Assembly (NCBI RefSeq): GCF_964204645.1
Contig: NC_134035.1
Span: 9,796,501-9,860,500, forward strand
Length of the DNA stretch: 64,000 nucleotides
Source of the DNA: Tubulanus polymorphus
Taxonomy: Eukaryota > Nemertea > Palaeonemertea > Tubulaniformes > Tubulanidae
Direction: 5' to 3'
The notes beneath the pieces were generated by a model. The model was given only the letters and a program-made list of their open reading frames with translations, made no database searches and was not told the origin of the DNA. The translations under genes were made by a program, and so were the position numbers. Below, in pieces: positions 12,395-24,500 of the stretch (position 1 is the first letter of the stretch; each line of letters starts with the position of its first letter).

Positions 12395-12992
12395 TAGGGT
12401 CCCTACAGATCAGTCATTCCTGGAGAGGCGCAGTGGCCGAGTGGGTCACTGGTCTCGTCAATCCAGGGTTTATGGGTTCAAACCCTGGTGGCGACAGAGT
12501 TTCTCTAGTCGAAAAAGAAACATTGAACCCGCTTATAATGCCCTGTGTGCTTAGCGGGTGTTAGAAAAAAAAGATTCCTGGATTTGAGTTTTCAAGGAGA
12601 AACATTCATATTACAAGGAAGCGTCTGTATCACTTTCAATCCCTATCACAATAGACTGCCTCTAAATCAGTACTGTTTATCTCGGTAAACCATTAATTGG
12701 GTGTTTTGTAAACAAATAAATTCTTATCCTTAACACTACCTAAACTTTGAATTCTTATTCGGTAACTGCCTAATACGGTAAAAAAGAGATCCTGCTTCCA
12801 ACCATATTGTTTTAGGCGTAGTCTACTGTACAACCCCAAACATTTCCAATCGCCTTTTTCTCAAAATCTAAAGAGTTTTAACGGAGTTTCCGACATTTTC
12901 CGCAAATCGAAACAGTTTCGAGCACCTTCAAAAGCAATTTCCATCTATAGACGGAGTTCTAGAGGAATTTTAAGGAGTCGTAGGGATCCCGC
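12395..12992. repeat. MITE family A, full copy carrying a SINE
   Basis: Ends are GGGTCCCTAC and GTAGGGATCCC. Interior text includes ACTGTTTATCTCGGTAAACC and a GATCCTGCTTCCAACC stretch shared with copies at 6849, 26949, 32158 and 41530. The element is split by the SINE at 12425-12573. Confidence 0.75.
12425..12573 (+). mobile_element. tRNA-derived SINE with 9-bp target duplication
   Basis: A pol III A-box-like TGGCCGAGTGGG and a B-box-like GGGTTCAAACCC lie about 40 bp apart, followed by a unique tail and a short A-run. ATTCCTGGA flanks both sides (12416-12424 and 12574-12582), a target-site duplication cut into MITE family A. The 5' and 3' parts do not pair as an acceptor stem, so this is not a working tRNA. 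The A box resembles those of tRNA-Ser/Leu. Confidence 0.85.
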
Positions 12993-12999
12993 AAGCTTC

Positions 13000-14835
13000 G
13001 TGCGACCGGCCCCTGGTTATCAACCGTATAGGTGTAATAACTGAAACCAGCACCGGGGAATAATGACGGAGAAATAGATTTCGAATTATTCAGTACGCGC
13101 CTGTAGGTGCGTATTCAGTCATGCGACGGCGGGTGGAAAACATTGCCTCGAAAACATTTGGAATTCTGCCATACTATTTATTACTAGCAAATTTTTAATC
13201 ATCGCCCATCTTAAAGTACATCGACGATAAAACGCGCTTCATCATCGTCGCAGTCAATGAATATAGGTTTATATCTGATCGATGGCGATTATGATCATCA
13301 GGTGAACAGACAAAAACTCTTCAAAGGACAGCCATTCGACGTCGATGATGATGATGATGATGATGATGAAAACGACCGAGCCATATGTTTTAAACGATCA
13401 CTCGTAAAAGAATGCATATAAACGTATACAGGAGAATTCGCTTATTTCGGATCATTTCAGGACGGATGAAATGTGATTAAGAGACGACACCCACAATATC
13501 AATTTGAACGACCGTTATCATTTTCTCAATATGTTACGGGTGGAATCCATGAATCGGGACGTTCCACCGTTTTGAAAGCGTTTTCTAAGGTGTGGCCATA
13601 TATGCACCTGGACCCGGATTTATAGATTGGTGCTATCTTTAACCTGAGGGTTAACTCAATTGAAAATAGCATAGGCCTACATGAGGCATATGCACGAAAT
13701 CGAAAGGTATCGAAAGGTACATGACCAAGAATCTACAATCTCAGGACAGAATTCCCGGATTTCCATGAGAAAATGCCCAGATTCCGTGCAGAGAATTTGA
13801 AATACTAAATTCCTGATATTCCCCGATCCGCAGACCTGGCCTGATCATTATCATGGCCATATAACGGCCCCATCTTCACACAGGACTCGATCCTGGAAGG
13901 CAAATGAACCCAGAAATACCCAATCCATGTTCGATACATAAAAAACCGGGAACCACAGAGTTGGGATTGTATCATATGTTTACCAGTAGCAACCGAGGAG
14001 AGGAAAACCTTTGATGTCACGGTATTTTTACTACACCTATCAAATTACGATGTCACGTACGACATTTAAACACTACTTCACGATCGTACCTAAACAGTTT
14101 AAAACATTTAAATTCGTTCGTTAGTCTTGAAATTGTTTGTTAAAACTTCTTCTAAGGAATTAAGGCTCGTCGTGCTCCGCAGCGAATCAAGGGTTTATTG
14201 GAGCGTAATTTCTCGGGCCGGTTGATCTATAATCGCCTTTTGTCCGGTCGGTCACGTCACACGGTCTGCGTTCTACTGAAAAATAAATACCGCGGGTAGT
14301 CCGCGCGTTATAACCGGCTATAAACCTGGCCGCCATTCATTCGGAATTCTGACGCCTGAAATAAATGCTGATTAATGTTAAAAGAGCATTAAATCCGCAG
14401 TGCAGTTCTCTACACGTAGAAATCGTCCATACATTCTTTCATACCTGCTCAATTCCTATCATAAACAGGGTCGGATCAAGGTCTGAAGATCTTACCAAAT
14501 TCTTCGAGGGCAAATCCATTAGAATTTAGGCCATACTGGCAGAAGTGCCACTTTGACCACTTTCCAAAATTCCGAAAAAATTGTGCATTTTTTTCACAGA
14601 AATTTCCAACTTAAAGAAATTTCTTTTGACTAAATCGTGCTCTTTTGTCGAAATCTAAGCGCTTTAAATGAATCTTCCATTTTTAAGATACTTTTTTGGA
14701 CCAAATTGTAACTTTTATGAAGTAACTTTCGCACCAAATTACGCCCTCTTCGAAAGTGCCTTTTAATGAATGGAATGTTGAATTGTGATGAAGTTACGAC
14801 CCACTGTATCCGTCCCTGGTAAAACTATGAAACTT
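13000..14835. other. Spacer, (GAT)n at 13344-13369, CpG patch at 14160-14340
   Basis: No gene recognised. A (GAT)n microsatellite lies at 13344-13369. A short CpG-rich patch around 14160-14340 (CTCGGGCCGGTTGATC, CCGCGGGTAGTCCGCGCG) has no readable frame. The minus frame at 13805-14020 matches no known pattern. Confidence 0.4.
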
Positions 14836-14972
14836 ATAAATCCTTAACAGAATCACAACTGAAACGTAGTTCATCCTTGAAAATGATATATACATATGAT
14901 GATCAATTTCACTGATATATCATTTTCAAGGATGAATTTGTTCAAGTTCGTGATTCTGTTACGGGATTTATC
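14836..14972. repeat. Long imperfect hairpin, arms about 55 nt
   Basis: Left arm 14836-14891 and right arm 14919-14972 are inverted copies. TTCATCCTTGAAAATGATAT pairs perfectly with its complement, then CAGAATCAC/GTGATTCTG and ATAAATCC/GGGATTTAT extend the stem with small bulges. The loop is about 27 nt. Either a palindromic MITE or a small-RNA-type hairpin. Confidence 0.7.
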
Positions 14973-14997
14973 GGGAGTTCAGTTCATTATCATCACG

Positions 14998-15136
14998 GGC
15001 CAGTTGCACAGTCATGACTTAAGTCCAAAAGTGGTCTTAAATCTTAAGACTGGTCTTAAGTCGTTAGATCGGCTATAGAAATAAGTTGGTCTTAGACTGG
15101 TCTTAAGTCTAAGCCATGACTATGCAACCGGCCCCG
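14998..15136. repeat. MITE family D, copy 1
   Basis: Begins CGGGCCAGTTGCACAGTCAT and ends with its imperfect inverse ATGACTATGCAACCGGCCCC, with AGTGGTCTTAA/TTAAGTC repeats inside. Fold-back element of about 135 bp. Another copy is at 29733-29853. Confidence 0.8.
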
Positions 15137-15179
15137 TGTGTTAACATAAAAGTTAAAAACAAAGTTTTCCATTTTTTAC

Positions 15180-15665
15180 AAAAGTACTTACCAGAGTCAG
15201 GCGTGTCCCGCAAACATCAGTATCCTAACACCGACCCAACTCAGCTGGCCGTCCCGTCATCCGGTATCGACGAGCTATCCGGCTCCGCAACCCGAGTTAT
15301 ATCCACACGCGCCGACCGGTTTCACCCGGCGTCATCCGGCAACGCGCGGCCGGGCGCGCGCCCGTCCGCTATCCGAGGCCGCTACCAGCGTCGCGCACAC
15401 GTTATAAATTTTGGCACTTTTAAGAACAGTACTCGCTACGCGTACGTACGAAGAATTTACGAGGTTTCGATTCGTTCCCGCGCGTACACCGATATAAAGA
15501 AGACGAAGAAGGCATCAGAGTGCGGTCGACGATCATGGACAGAGAGAGAAACGCGCGCACACGATTCAGAACTGTGTCAATCGAGAAGACGCCGGGTCCG
15601 CGAGAATCCAGCCGGGCTTTTCGTCCGTAAATTCAGTTTAAGTTGCATATTATCATCGTCGTCAT
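15180..15665 (-). other. CpG-rich patch with a minus-strand 5' splice site
   Basis: Strongly CpG-rich (GCGCGGCCGGGCGCGCGCCCG) in an AT-rich setting. On the minus strand GACTCTG-GTAAGTACTTT at about 15192 is a near-perfect 5' splice site, but every short ATG frame before it on that strand meets a stop. It may be a non-coding first exon and promoter of a minus-strand transcript running toward lower coordinates. The 188-codon plus frame at 15116-15682 starts inside MITE D and looks spurious. Confidence 0.35.
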
Positions 15666-15689
15666 CATCATCATCACCATAAAATCGGG

Positions 15690-16423
15690 AGACTCCGCAA
15701 GGTTTTTTTTCTTCTCTTTTCGATCTATGTTTTGCTTTACATGATTTTTCTTCCCCGTAAAAATAAAAAAAAGGCTACCTAACATTTTTAGTAGTAATAG
15801 TAATACATAACTCGCGTGATGCTAAGATTTTCAATAGTAGTAACAGTAATAAAATGACGACGCTTATTTTCGTTTTCCGTTGATCGTGACTCTCTCTCAC
15901 TCTAAAAACATTGAATACTCTTAAATTTGTTTTTAATTTCTTCGTTAAAACATTTACATAATAGTTTACATCTGTTAATAGCAATACGTAATCGGAACTA
16001 ATCGTTTTTGTTCATTTCAACTTTTCTGCCTTATGAAAAAAAAAAAAAAAGAGAAAGACGCAACAACGCGTAGCCGGAAAACTGGTATGGTCATTATATA
16101 CGTCCGAAAAAGTCCAGCTCGCATTAATGCAATGCCTAATATCTTCTCGCTATCTATAACTTTCTTAACATTCTCTCTCTCTCTCTCACTCTCTCGATCT
16201 CGCGACATTCACTCTCACTCTCTCTCTCTCGAGAAAGTCTTTCTGAGGAACATTTGAAAGTAATTACTTGAGCAACGACATTTTTGTAAAAATCACAGTT
16301 AGGTTTGTGTGGGTAATTAATTATTCTATAACATCATCATCACCGTTATCATCACCATCATTATCATCTCATTAATTAATATAACAATGAGATCTGCAAT
16401 AGTTAGTAAATTATGCCTCGCGT

Positions 16424-16454
<31 letters not shown>

Positions 16455-17742
16455 GTCTCTCGAGCGATTTCTTCTAAACTCTTTTTTTTCGCGGTTCGTA
16501 TTTCGAAGGGACGAAGGGAAGAAGAGAACAATCCTGATTTCATCGACGAACACGAACGAATTTCGCGATTAAAAAGGGGGGGGGGTGGTAGGTTACTCGA
16601 GAAACATGCTTCAAAAAGTGATAAAGGTTGTTTTTTTTTCGTATCGATAACACTATAGCAGAAATTGAAGTTAACACTCGATCCATCTTATATATCGACC
16701 TCGGGTTTACGTGGTTTTTTTTTGCGGCTCGAAGATTTATCACACACCTACGTTTTTCTTTTTTAAATGTAGCAGTAATAGTAGAAGTAGTAGTAGTAGT
16801 ACTAGTAGTAATAGTAACGACGATAATTCTAAATATGCAAAAATTCTAAATACTTGAAATCGAGAGATATTAGTTTTAAGAGTTATCTATGAAGGAGTCA
16901 AAGTTCGTCGTTGTTCGCACGCATGCGGTGTGTGTATAAAATGAAAACTATCGATTATTCGAGTGAAAAAACCACGTTCGTTTTTGCGGCCAGAGAAATA
17001 TAAATATACATATATATATATATATAATATATACATATGTATATACATATTCAATAATATTCTAGACTATTTTCAGATTCGAAAAGCAAAAGATACACAC
17101 GCAGCTTACACATCTTAACAATAATAATAATAATAATAATAATAAGATTATCATCATAGTTATATTCAATCATATCTATATACATATAGATGTACGGTGT
17201 ACATGAAGTGATTTTTGCCTGACTACAAGTTCCACACATTCGATAAAACACATAATCATCATCATCATCATCATTTAAAAGAGGAGTCGATTTGTTTTGG
17301 TTTATTTTAGTAGTAAAACGATAAAACAGGTGGGTTCATTCCTTTTTGCATCGATATTTAATTATCATAATAATGGTAGTAGTATTAATAATAGTAATCA
17401 TAATAAGTCTATGGTTCAGAAGCGTTGAGCTTGTTGTAATATATAAAGGCATCGTTTGATTGACAGAAATTATTCATATATATCGCAGATACATAATACT
17501 CTTTGATTAACCGTACGACTCTTCGGAGGTGTCACTCTTTTTTTTAAAACCAAAAAAAAAAAAAAAAAAACGAAATTCGTCATCTTTCAACATGAGAGTG
17601 AGTTCGCTTTTTTTTCTTCTTCTTCTAATCGTATTATAGTTAGTAACAAAACATATACGCGTATGTGTTATAAAAACCTAAACTGGAAGTCTCCATCGCT
17701 GCTATCAAAATGAAAAACCAAATGTCGCTGGTAGTCTTCGTT
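15690..17742 (-). other. Kv1 3' flank / probable 3' UTR
   Basis: Downstream of the Kv1 stop, with no coding frame. It holds many simple repeats: poly-A near 16036, CT runs 16171-16230, TA tracts 16424-16451 and 17009-17026, GTA triplets 16786-16812, ATA triplets 17119-17142 and CAT triplets 17255-17273. A minus-strand AATAAA lies near 17301-17306, about 440 nt after the stop, and is a plausible poly(A) signal. Confidence 0.5.
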
Positions 17743-19341
17743 TCACACGTCCGTCTCGATGCTGACACTGTTCACCGGCGAGTAGTGCACACGCGTGCCC
17801 GAGCCCGGGTTGTTCGACTTCGAACTACTCGTGTGGTTCTGCTTCGTTCTGTCCATGATTATCATGCCCTCCTCCATCTCCATGATGTCCGACACGCTGC
17901 CCTGCGACGACTCGGAGCCGCGTTTGCCGCGCGGGAAGTTCGGACACGCCGTCTGCACGTGCACGTAGTTCTGCTTTTCCTCGTTATCCGTTTCGCGGTG
18001 GTAGAAATAGTTGAAATTGGACACAATGACCGGCACGGGCAACGCGATCGTCAACACGCCGGCTATCGCGCACAACGAGCCGACCAGTTTGCCCCAGACG
18101 CCGATCGGGCGCATGTCGCCGTAGCCGACGGTCGTCATCGTCACGACCGCCCACCAGAACGCGTCCGGTATACTCTTGAAGTGCGAGTTCTGCGAGTCGG
18201 CCTCGGCGAAATACACCGCGCTCGAAAACAGTATAACTCCGATGAACAGAAAGAAAATTAGTAATCCGAGTTCGCGCATGCTCGCCTTCAGAGTCTGACC
18301 CAAGATCTGTAATCCTTTCGAATGTCTCGACAATTTGAAAATTCTAAAAACGCGCACTAATCTTATAACCCTGAGTATAGCTAACGACATTCCAGGGTTG
18401 TTGCTCTTGCTGTCGTCGGCGATGACGGTGCCGAGCGTAATGAAATAGGGAATGATAGCAACGATGTCGATGAGATTCATTATATTTTTGAAGAAGCCTA
18501 ATTTTTCGGGACACGACGCGAATCGCACGAGCAACTCGAACGTGAACCACACGATGCACGCGGTCTCGATGACGAAGAACGGCTCGTTGAACTGCGGTAT
18601 GTCGTCCTCCTCGATCGACTCCTCGCTCTGGCCGATCGTCTCGGTCGAGTTGATCACGCGGTAGTGTTTGAATTCCGGTAACGTTTCTAAGCAGAATATA
18701 ACGATGGAGACTAAAATCACCAATACTGAGAATATAGCAATAATACGAGCGGGCATCGAGCTCTCCGGGTACTCGAACAGTAGCCAGACGCGCCGTTGAA
18801 ATTCGTTGTCGGGCAACTGTTTCTCGGGCTCTTTGATAAATCCTTCGTCCTCGCGGTACTTCTCGATCGCCTGGTCGCCGAGTTCGTAGAATTTTATCTC
18901 CTCGGAGAAGACGTCCAACGGCACGTTGACGGGTCGCCGTAGACGCCCGCCGCTCTGGTAGTAATACAGTATCGCGTCGAAGCTCGGCCGGTTGCGATCG
19001 AAGAAGTACTCGTTGCGCAACGGGTCGTAATATCGGTTGCGCTTCGTCGGGTCGCCGAGCAACGTCTCCGGGAACTGGTTCAGCGTTTTTACCTGCGTTT
19101 CGAAACGCAGCCCGCTGATGTTGATGACGACCCTCTCGCACGAGTCGTAGTCGCCGAACGCGGTGCCGCGGTCCACCTGCGCCAGCAACGTCTCCGGTTC
19201 ATCGCTCAATTTCGGAAACGACCTGGAATTTGGAAGAGTGGACGATTGGTTACTCCGATCCCGATTCATCATACGCGCCGTATTATAAGTAGGTGGAGGG
19301 CCACCGTTGCCCCCCTCTAGCCCAGCCATAGCCACTTCCAT
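17743..19341 (-). CDS. Kv1: Shaker-type (Kv1) voltage-gated K+ channel, core exon
   Basis: Pore-forming alpha subunit of a tetrameric plasma-membrane delayed-rectifier or A-type K+ channel. Starting at the ATG at 19341 (A at -3, G at +4) it gives 532 aa. T1 tetramerisation domain about 70-165; S1 199-219; an NST glycosylation site at 231 in the S1-S2 loop; S2 254-274; S3 286-305; S4 319-339 with the repeated Arg pattern [18 protein letters not shown]5 about 356-378; filter TVGYGD at 404-409; S6 with PVPV at 435-438; C-terminal PDZ ligand ETDV. The frame stays open upstream to 19536 but without an ATG. A 3' splice site (TTCCAG before position 19222) lies inside the frame just before SFPKLS, so residues 1-39 are replaced when the distal exon at 24439-24737 is used. 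Arg411 sits at the external TEA site (Shaker Thr449). Confidence 0.97.
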   Translation of the reverse strand: MEVAMAGLEGGNGGPPPTYNTARMMNRDRSNQSSTLPNSRSFPKLSDEPETLLAQVDRGTAFGDYDSCERVVINISGLRFETQVKTLNQFPETLLGDPTKRNRYYDPLRNEYFFDRNRPSFDAILYYYQSGGRLRRPVNVPLDVFSEEIKFYELGDQAIEKYREDEGFIKEPEKQLPDNEFQRRVWLLFEYPESSMPARIIAIFSVLVILVSIVIFCLETLPEFKHYRVINSTETIGQSEESIEEDDIPQFNEPFFVIETACIVWFTFELLVRFASCPEKLGFFKNIMNLIDIVAIIPYFITLGTVIADDSKSNNPGMSLAILRVIRLVRVFRIFKLSRHSKGLQILGQTLKASMRELGLLIFFLFIGVILFSSAVYFAEADSQNSHFKSIPDAFWWAVVTMTTVGYGDMRPIGVWGKLVGSLCAIAGVLTIALPVPVIVSNFNYFYHRETDNEEKQNYVHVQTACPNFPRGKRGSESSQGSVSDIMEMEEGMIIMDRTKQNHTSSSKSNNPGSGTRVHYSPVNSVSIETDV

Positions 19342-19541
19342 CTTTTGATTTTTAAACTGTGGACGAAGAACGGGGGTAAACCCCCACTTCTCAATAAAAT
19401 CTAATTTCGAAATTTTGATTACGTTTATAACTATACTAGGCAATAGGCGGCCGAACCCGTCGTTAATAGCAACAACAACGCTTCGAGCGGCCCTACGACG
19501 AAAACCATCGAAAGAAGAAACTCTCGACCCATCCACTTTCG

Positions 19542-20841
19542 AAATCTGTCATTCTATAATAATAACATCCAGTGCAATCGTGTTTAAACATCTAAACTCC
19601 GGCGGACGAATTTTAGTCCGTATCAATCGAGCGGACATCTTTTTTTTCTCGTGCTCGTTTCGGAAGAAGCCGTCGTCGCCGTCACACGCCGCCTCGCGAT
19701 GGTTCCTCGAATCAACCGGTTATATCCCGACGTTACGACAAATACACACACTACGTGTTTAAATACGTATTATAGTGATAGCTACGTGAACGAAATCGAA
19801 CCCCGTCGTCAATAATAATAAGTCGGTATCGTCGCTTATGATTGTAGATTAGGGGTGTGTGCAGAGCCGTTTTATAAGACAGTACAGAGTAGTGATCGTG
19901 ACAATTTTGGACGTAGAACGCGCTATATCGACGCAACGTGTGCCTAAATAAAACTAACGTATCTCTAGGCTACAGCTCTCTCTAGTAATGACAACATCAG
20001 TACTATACTAGATATAGTAGTAAAACACCACATCTAATCATAGATCGTAATAAATAACTCACATCCCTGTTGCTGCTGCTGCTGTTGCCGATGAAGCATC
20101 ATCGTTTATGATATTATTAGTATTAACGTGTCGACAATACGAACATATTAATAACTTGAAAGGCGCTTTCACCATCGAAACAGGTCATCCGATGACACTG
20201 ACAGCCATTCTAACTCGAGCTATCATCAAATCTTCATGGCTCTAGCTATAGCTGGAGTGTGTGTACTGTAATGTGTAGTGGTGCCAGTAGAGAAGTAGCG
20301 CGTTCATAGCCACCAACACCGCCAGAATAGCGGTGATCAGGCGCTAATCGGTCGCGATATAAACCGCGTATAAGATTCCCGGTTGCTTTCGAAATTCGCG
20401 ATAAACGATACCGACGATTATTAATTCGTTAAAAACAGGAAATCTATCGTAGATTTAACCGGTTGATTTCGAGGAAAAAACAGCGACGCAAATTGTGCGG
20501 CGCTTATTGGCGCGCAAGGATACAGTATACTGGCGGTATACTAGCTGAGCTTACCCGGCTTCATACAGTCCGTCAGCGCGCACCTTGCACGGAATGTACG
20601 GAGAGCCGTATGAATTAACGACGGACTGCGGTAAGGGGTGAGCAGTTAATTGGTAGTTCAGTTTATAGCGTGTGTTGGCTATGGCTTCTTAGTTTAGAGC
20701 TAGTTTTGCGTGGAAAATCGTCGAGAAACAACCGTTCGTGGTCGGACCGTGATCGCAAACCGACTCGTATCGAACCGTTGAAGTGATTACTGATTAAAAT
20801 CGTGCACTAACACCTCGTGAAGATACGGCTAGACAATAAAA
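19542..20841. promoter_or_regulatory. Head-to-head interval between Kv1 core exon and SNRNP70
   Basis: About 1.3 kb between the proximal Kv1 start (minus) and the SNRNP70 start (plus). It contains CpG-bearing, repeat-poor sequence, notably 20330-20620. It should hold the SNRNP70 promoter and 5' UTR and may serve the proximal Kv1 start as well. No TATA box could be assigned. Function is inferred from position only. Confidence 0.45.
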
Positions 20842-21487
20842 ATGACACAATATCTACCACCCAATCTACTGGCACTGTTCGCGCCTAGAGACCCTATTCC
20901 TCACCTACCGCCCATCGAGAAAATTTCGGCGGAATTGCGTCCGTACACCGGCGTGGCTACTTTCCTGGGACAATTCGAGGTAATGTCACCCTACTGCTTG
21001 TCTTTATTTTATTCGTTTGTAACTTGTCATGCTTTGGGTTGGACGAGAAGAGAGCCGGAGAAGAAGGGACCTGCTGCCGGGGGCGGTGTGGCGGTGGGGT
21101 GTAAAAACGATAGAATATATAAATATCAAGCCATATTAAAGTCCGGTGTTGTTATATAGATGTAGTAAAAATTAGACGAGAAAATCGATTAAGATTGATT
21201 TTGTAAGTAAAGGAAAAAGCGCAACGTTTTTTTCCGATTTCAAAAACATGGACGGATAATGAAATGAGAAAATGAGAAGCGATTTTTGAAAAGTGCTCGA
21301 CACGCAAATACGAAATATATATATATGAATATAGGTTTTTATTCCCGGTTAGAGAGATGTAGATATTATAAAGATATATATAGAGTAAAATTGTAAGATT
21401 TTTAGCGGTTGTCAACTTACAAATTATTGTCGAGAATGGTCGATACTATCGCTGATGCCATTATATATCATATACGGGTAGTTCCAG

Positions 21488-21525
<38 letters not shown>

Positions 21526-24500
21526 TGTTAGTAGCTAGATCCGTAAAATTAGCTTGATTGATTTGCGCGACAAACGATCATCAATTTATTTGCGCGAGGT
21601 GAAATTTTGATCAGATAGAATTCTTCTCTCTATGAAATTTTTTTCGTTTTTTTTACATTTTTGAAATTTCTAAAAAAAAAACTACGCCTACACTAAATGC
21701 GGAGCCCTATAGTAGCTGTTTAAATCATTAGCTATATATGTATATTCTCGGCACTCGAGAGAGAGATATAGTAGTGAAGCCTACAACGCGCGCTCTCTCT
21801 CCGCCGCGCAAAACGGTCGTTTGCGCGAAATCAAACGCAAAGACAAGCGCGCTTAGTCCAGCTGTGTTTCGTGATAGGTTCGGATCAAAAACAGCTGCTC
21901 TAAAGGATTAAAATCAATCGCCGGTTCAATGTGTATTGTCTGATTTCAAAATGTTTCTCGCGATGACGGCCGGTAGTCTGGCGCGCGAGAGTTTTGGTGT
22001 GTGTGACTCGTCGCTGCTAGTCGTGTTGTAGTGTCTATTGTACGTCGCTGGTGAGTTTCGACTAAGCCGACCTGTTCGTGTGCATTCAGCCAGCAGCTCG
22101 TGTCGTCGTAGTCGTCGTGCGTTCGATTGTAGCCTCCAGATGGCGGACTCGACTTGAGGAATAAATCAATCCGGGGCTGCATGAGACATCGTCAGCGTAT
22201 TTCACACGGTTACGACGACGACGACAACGTTATTAAACGGCGATCGTTTTCACCGCGGTCATTTTTAATCCGTGTCATTATTATTATTATGTCGCGCGTC
22301 GACGTAAATATCACCAGTTCGTACGAACGGTTAACGTTTTAAAAACTAAAACAATTGAATAGACGCGCGCTGGCGCTAAAACGTTCGTACTCGTAGAAAT
22401 AATCAATGTCCCCCGCGCGTGTTGCGGTTATTAACGATGACAATAGAACCCGATCGTTCCGATAGTTACATCCAGCGCGCCGATCGATTGTCCCCGAATT
22501 CGCGCGTGATTCGGTCGGTCGGTCGGTCGGTCGACAGAGAGAGAGATCGCTACGCGTTCGTTCGACGGTTTATATTCCGTTCATCGCGAGGATGATCCAC
22601 GGAATGATGATTGCAGCCAGCCCATCTGCCGCCAGTAGTGCGAGGACAACAGTATGTGTGTATATATGTACGCGCGCGAGGAGAGAGAGCTCGGAGTGTG
22701 CGTGTGTGTCACAATACACAATATAATAGTGATACTATTTAGTAGATACTCGATTTGCATATTCAAATTCTATTGGTAATTGCATCAATGCAAGGTGCAA
22801 CCAATTATGTACTAGCATAAATATTTTATTAGTGTTAATGTAGACTGAACAGTGCGCGTATCGGCTCCTAAAACTGTTTAGTTATCCGACATTGCGACGC
22901 ATTGGTTTTTGCGCGACGGCGCGTGTTTGCGCGATCTGATCCGATTGATTCCGATTCGGCTGGGATTTTGATTTAAATTTTATCGTCAGTATTTAATAGA
23001 AATTGAACGCGTTGAAAATGTCGCGCTGGTTATGAAGATGGGATAAACCCTAAGGAGATCGGGGAATTTGGCCGTGGGGGTTGGAAAAAATTTCGTACAG
23101 ACCCTGTGCTGTAATGGATGCCTTAATTTCCACCGCGCTTGCATGAATTTCAATTTGTGAAGAATGAATTGATTGTTAGATTCAAAACCTTGAAATTTCT
23201 CTGATTCACTCGGGGAATTTTGTGTAATCACGTGAAAAGCTCAAAAAGAATTTATAATTCTTATATGGGCAGAAAGTCGCCACCCTGATTATGTTTTAGT
23301 CATGGACTCTTAAGTTAAGGGAATTTCTGCTTCCCTGATCTATATATAGTTCCTGTTGAACTTAGTCATTCATTATGTACGATTTATCCCGGTAGCGATT
23401 TTATGGGGTAGTTTTACAAAATAAGCCGCGATCACATGTAAGCATTTTTGGCCCAGAACGACTGTTCACATGGCCCGACCGAAAACGTTGGACCAAGTCC
23501 GAGCCAAATATTAGCACGGGACAATTGATTGCAACTGGTTCTCGAAATGATTCCACTTCACTTTAGTATGAGCATTGTTTAGTTTCGAGTGAGTGGTTTG
23601 TTTACGTGTGAACGCGTTCTCTAATTAGGCACAAGCCAAATTTGGCTCGAGCCTGATCCGTGCCAGTTTGGACGGGGCCGAATCATCTTCGTGTGATTGC
23701 GGCTATAGTATGCAGAACCAGACTCTCTCTTTCCCAAGATCTATATTGTGATTATCCCAGAAATTTTCATTGAAAAGCGATCATAACGCTGAATTTTAAT
23801 GGGGATGAACTTTCTCCGTCAGAAATATCAACATCTGTTTTAAAATCCAGATCGATATAGTTTTAGAATTAATGTCTATATGTCGAGAGTGTGGGTGTTG
23901 TATACTCATTGATCTCCAAACGGGATCAAGTCATGTTTGCATGTGTTCATTGGCACGGTGGCCACTGACCTGGAAAACTCAGCATTGATTATGGAATATT
24001 GATTTTCAAGATGGGTTAAAGCAATATGAATAGTAGTATCCCGGATAGCAGGGTTCCACATCGTTCCCCCCTTACATTTGAGATAACATTTTCACTACCT
24101 GGCTTCAGTGAGTTATGCATACAGTGGCAAATGATTGCTGGCTGTGTTCTCTAATCGATCTCTCTAATCACTCTAGGAAGTGATCCATTTAAAAAAAGAC
24201 CCCGTAAAGAGACTTAACGTCTGCCACGTGTGTCAAATACGTATAGAACTTGGCCGTTTAGATGTTTTGTCCCCCCCCCCCCCCCCATATTCAAAATTCC
24301 CAGATCCATCCCTGCTTAGTGCGAAACACAGATTTAGCTAGTCGTTAACTAAGTGAAGGTCTCTACGTTGTAATATTTCTAACAGTCTATTCTAGCTGTG
24401 TTGATATATTTGTGGTTGTTGTAATCGTTAATTCTTACCTGCGCTGAGATTTCGTCGTCGTCGCCGTGGTTTCGTCCGCGTCCGACGTCATTTGCTCGGT

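Noticed and set aside
12425-12500. A functional tRNA gene
   Set aside because: A and B boxes are present, but the ends cannot form an acceptor stem and target duplications mark it as a SINE.
15116-15682. 188-codon plus-strand ORF
   Set aside because: Its start lies in a MITE, composition is that of a CpG-rich patch, and it ends in a microsatellite-coded Ser run.
18344-19141. 265-codon minus-strand frame and the plus-strand frame 17710-18261
   Set aside because: Shadows of the Kv1 coding exon in other frames.
19342-19536. N-terminal extension of Kv1 up to 19536
   Set aside because: It begins at GTG, has no ATG, and is not Kv1-like; the well-placed ATG is at 19341.
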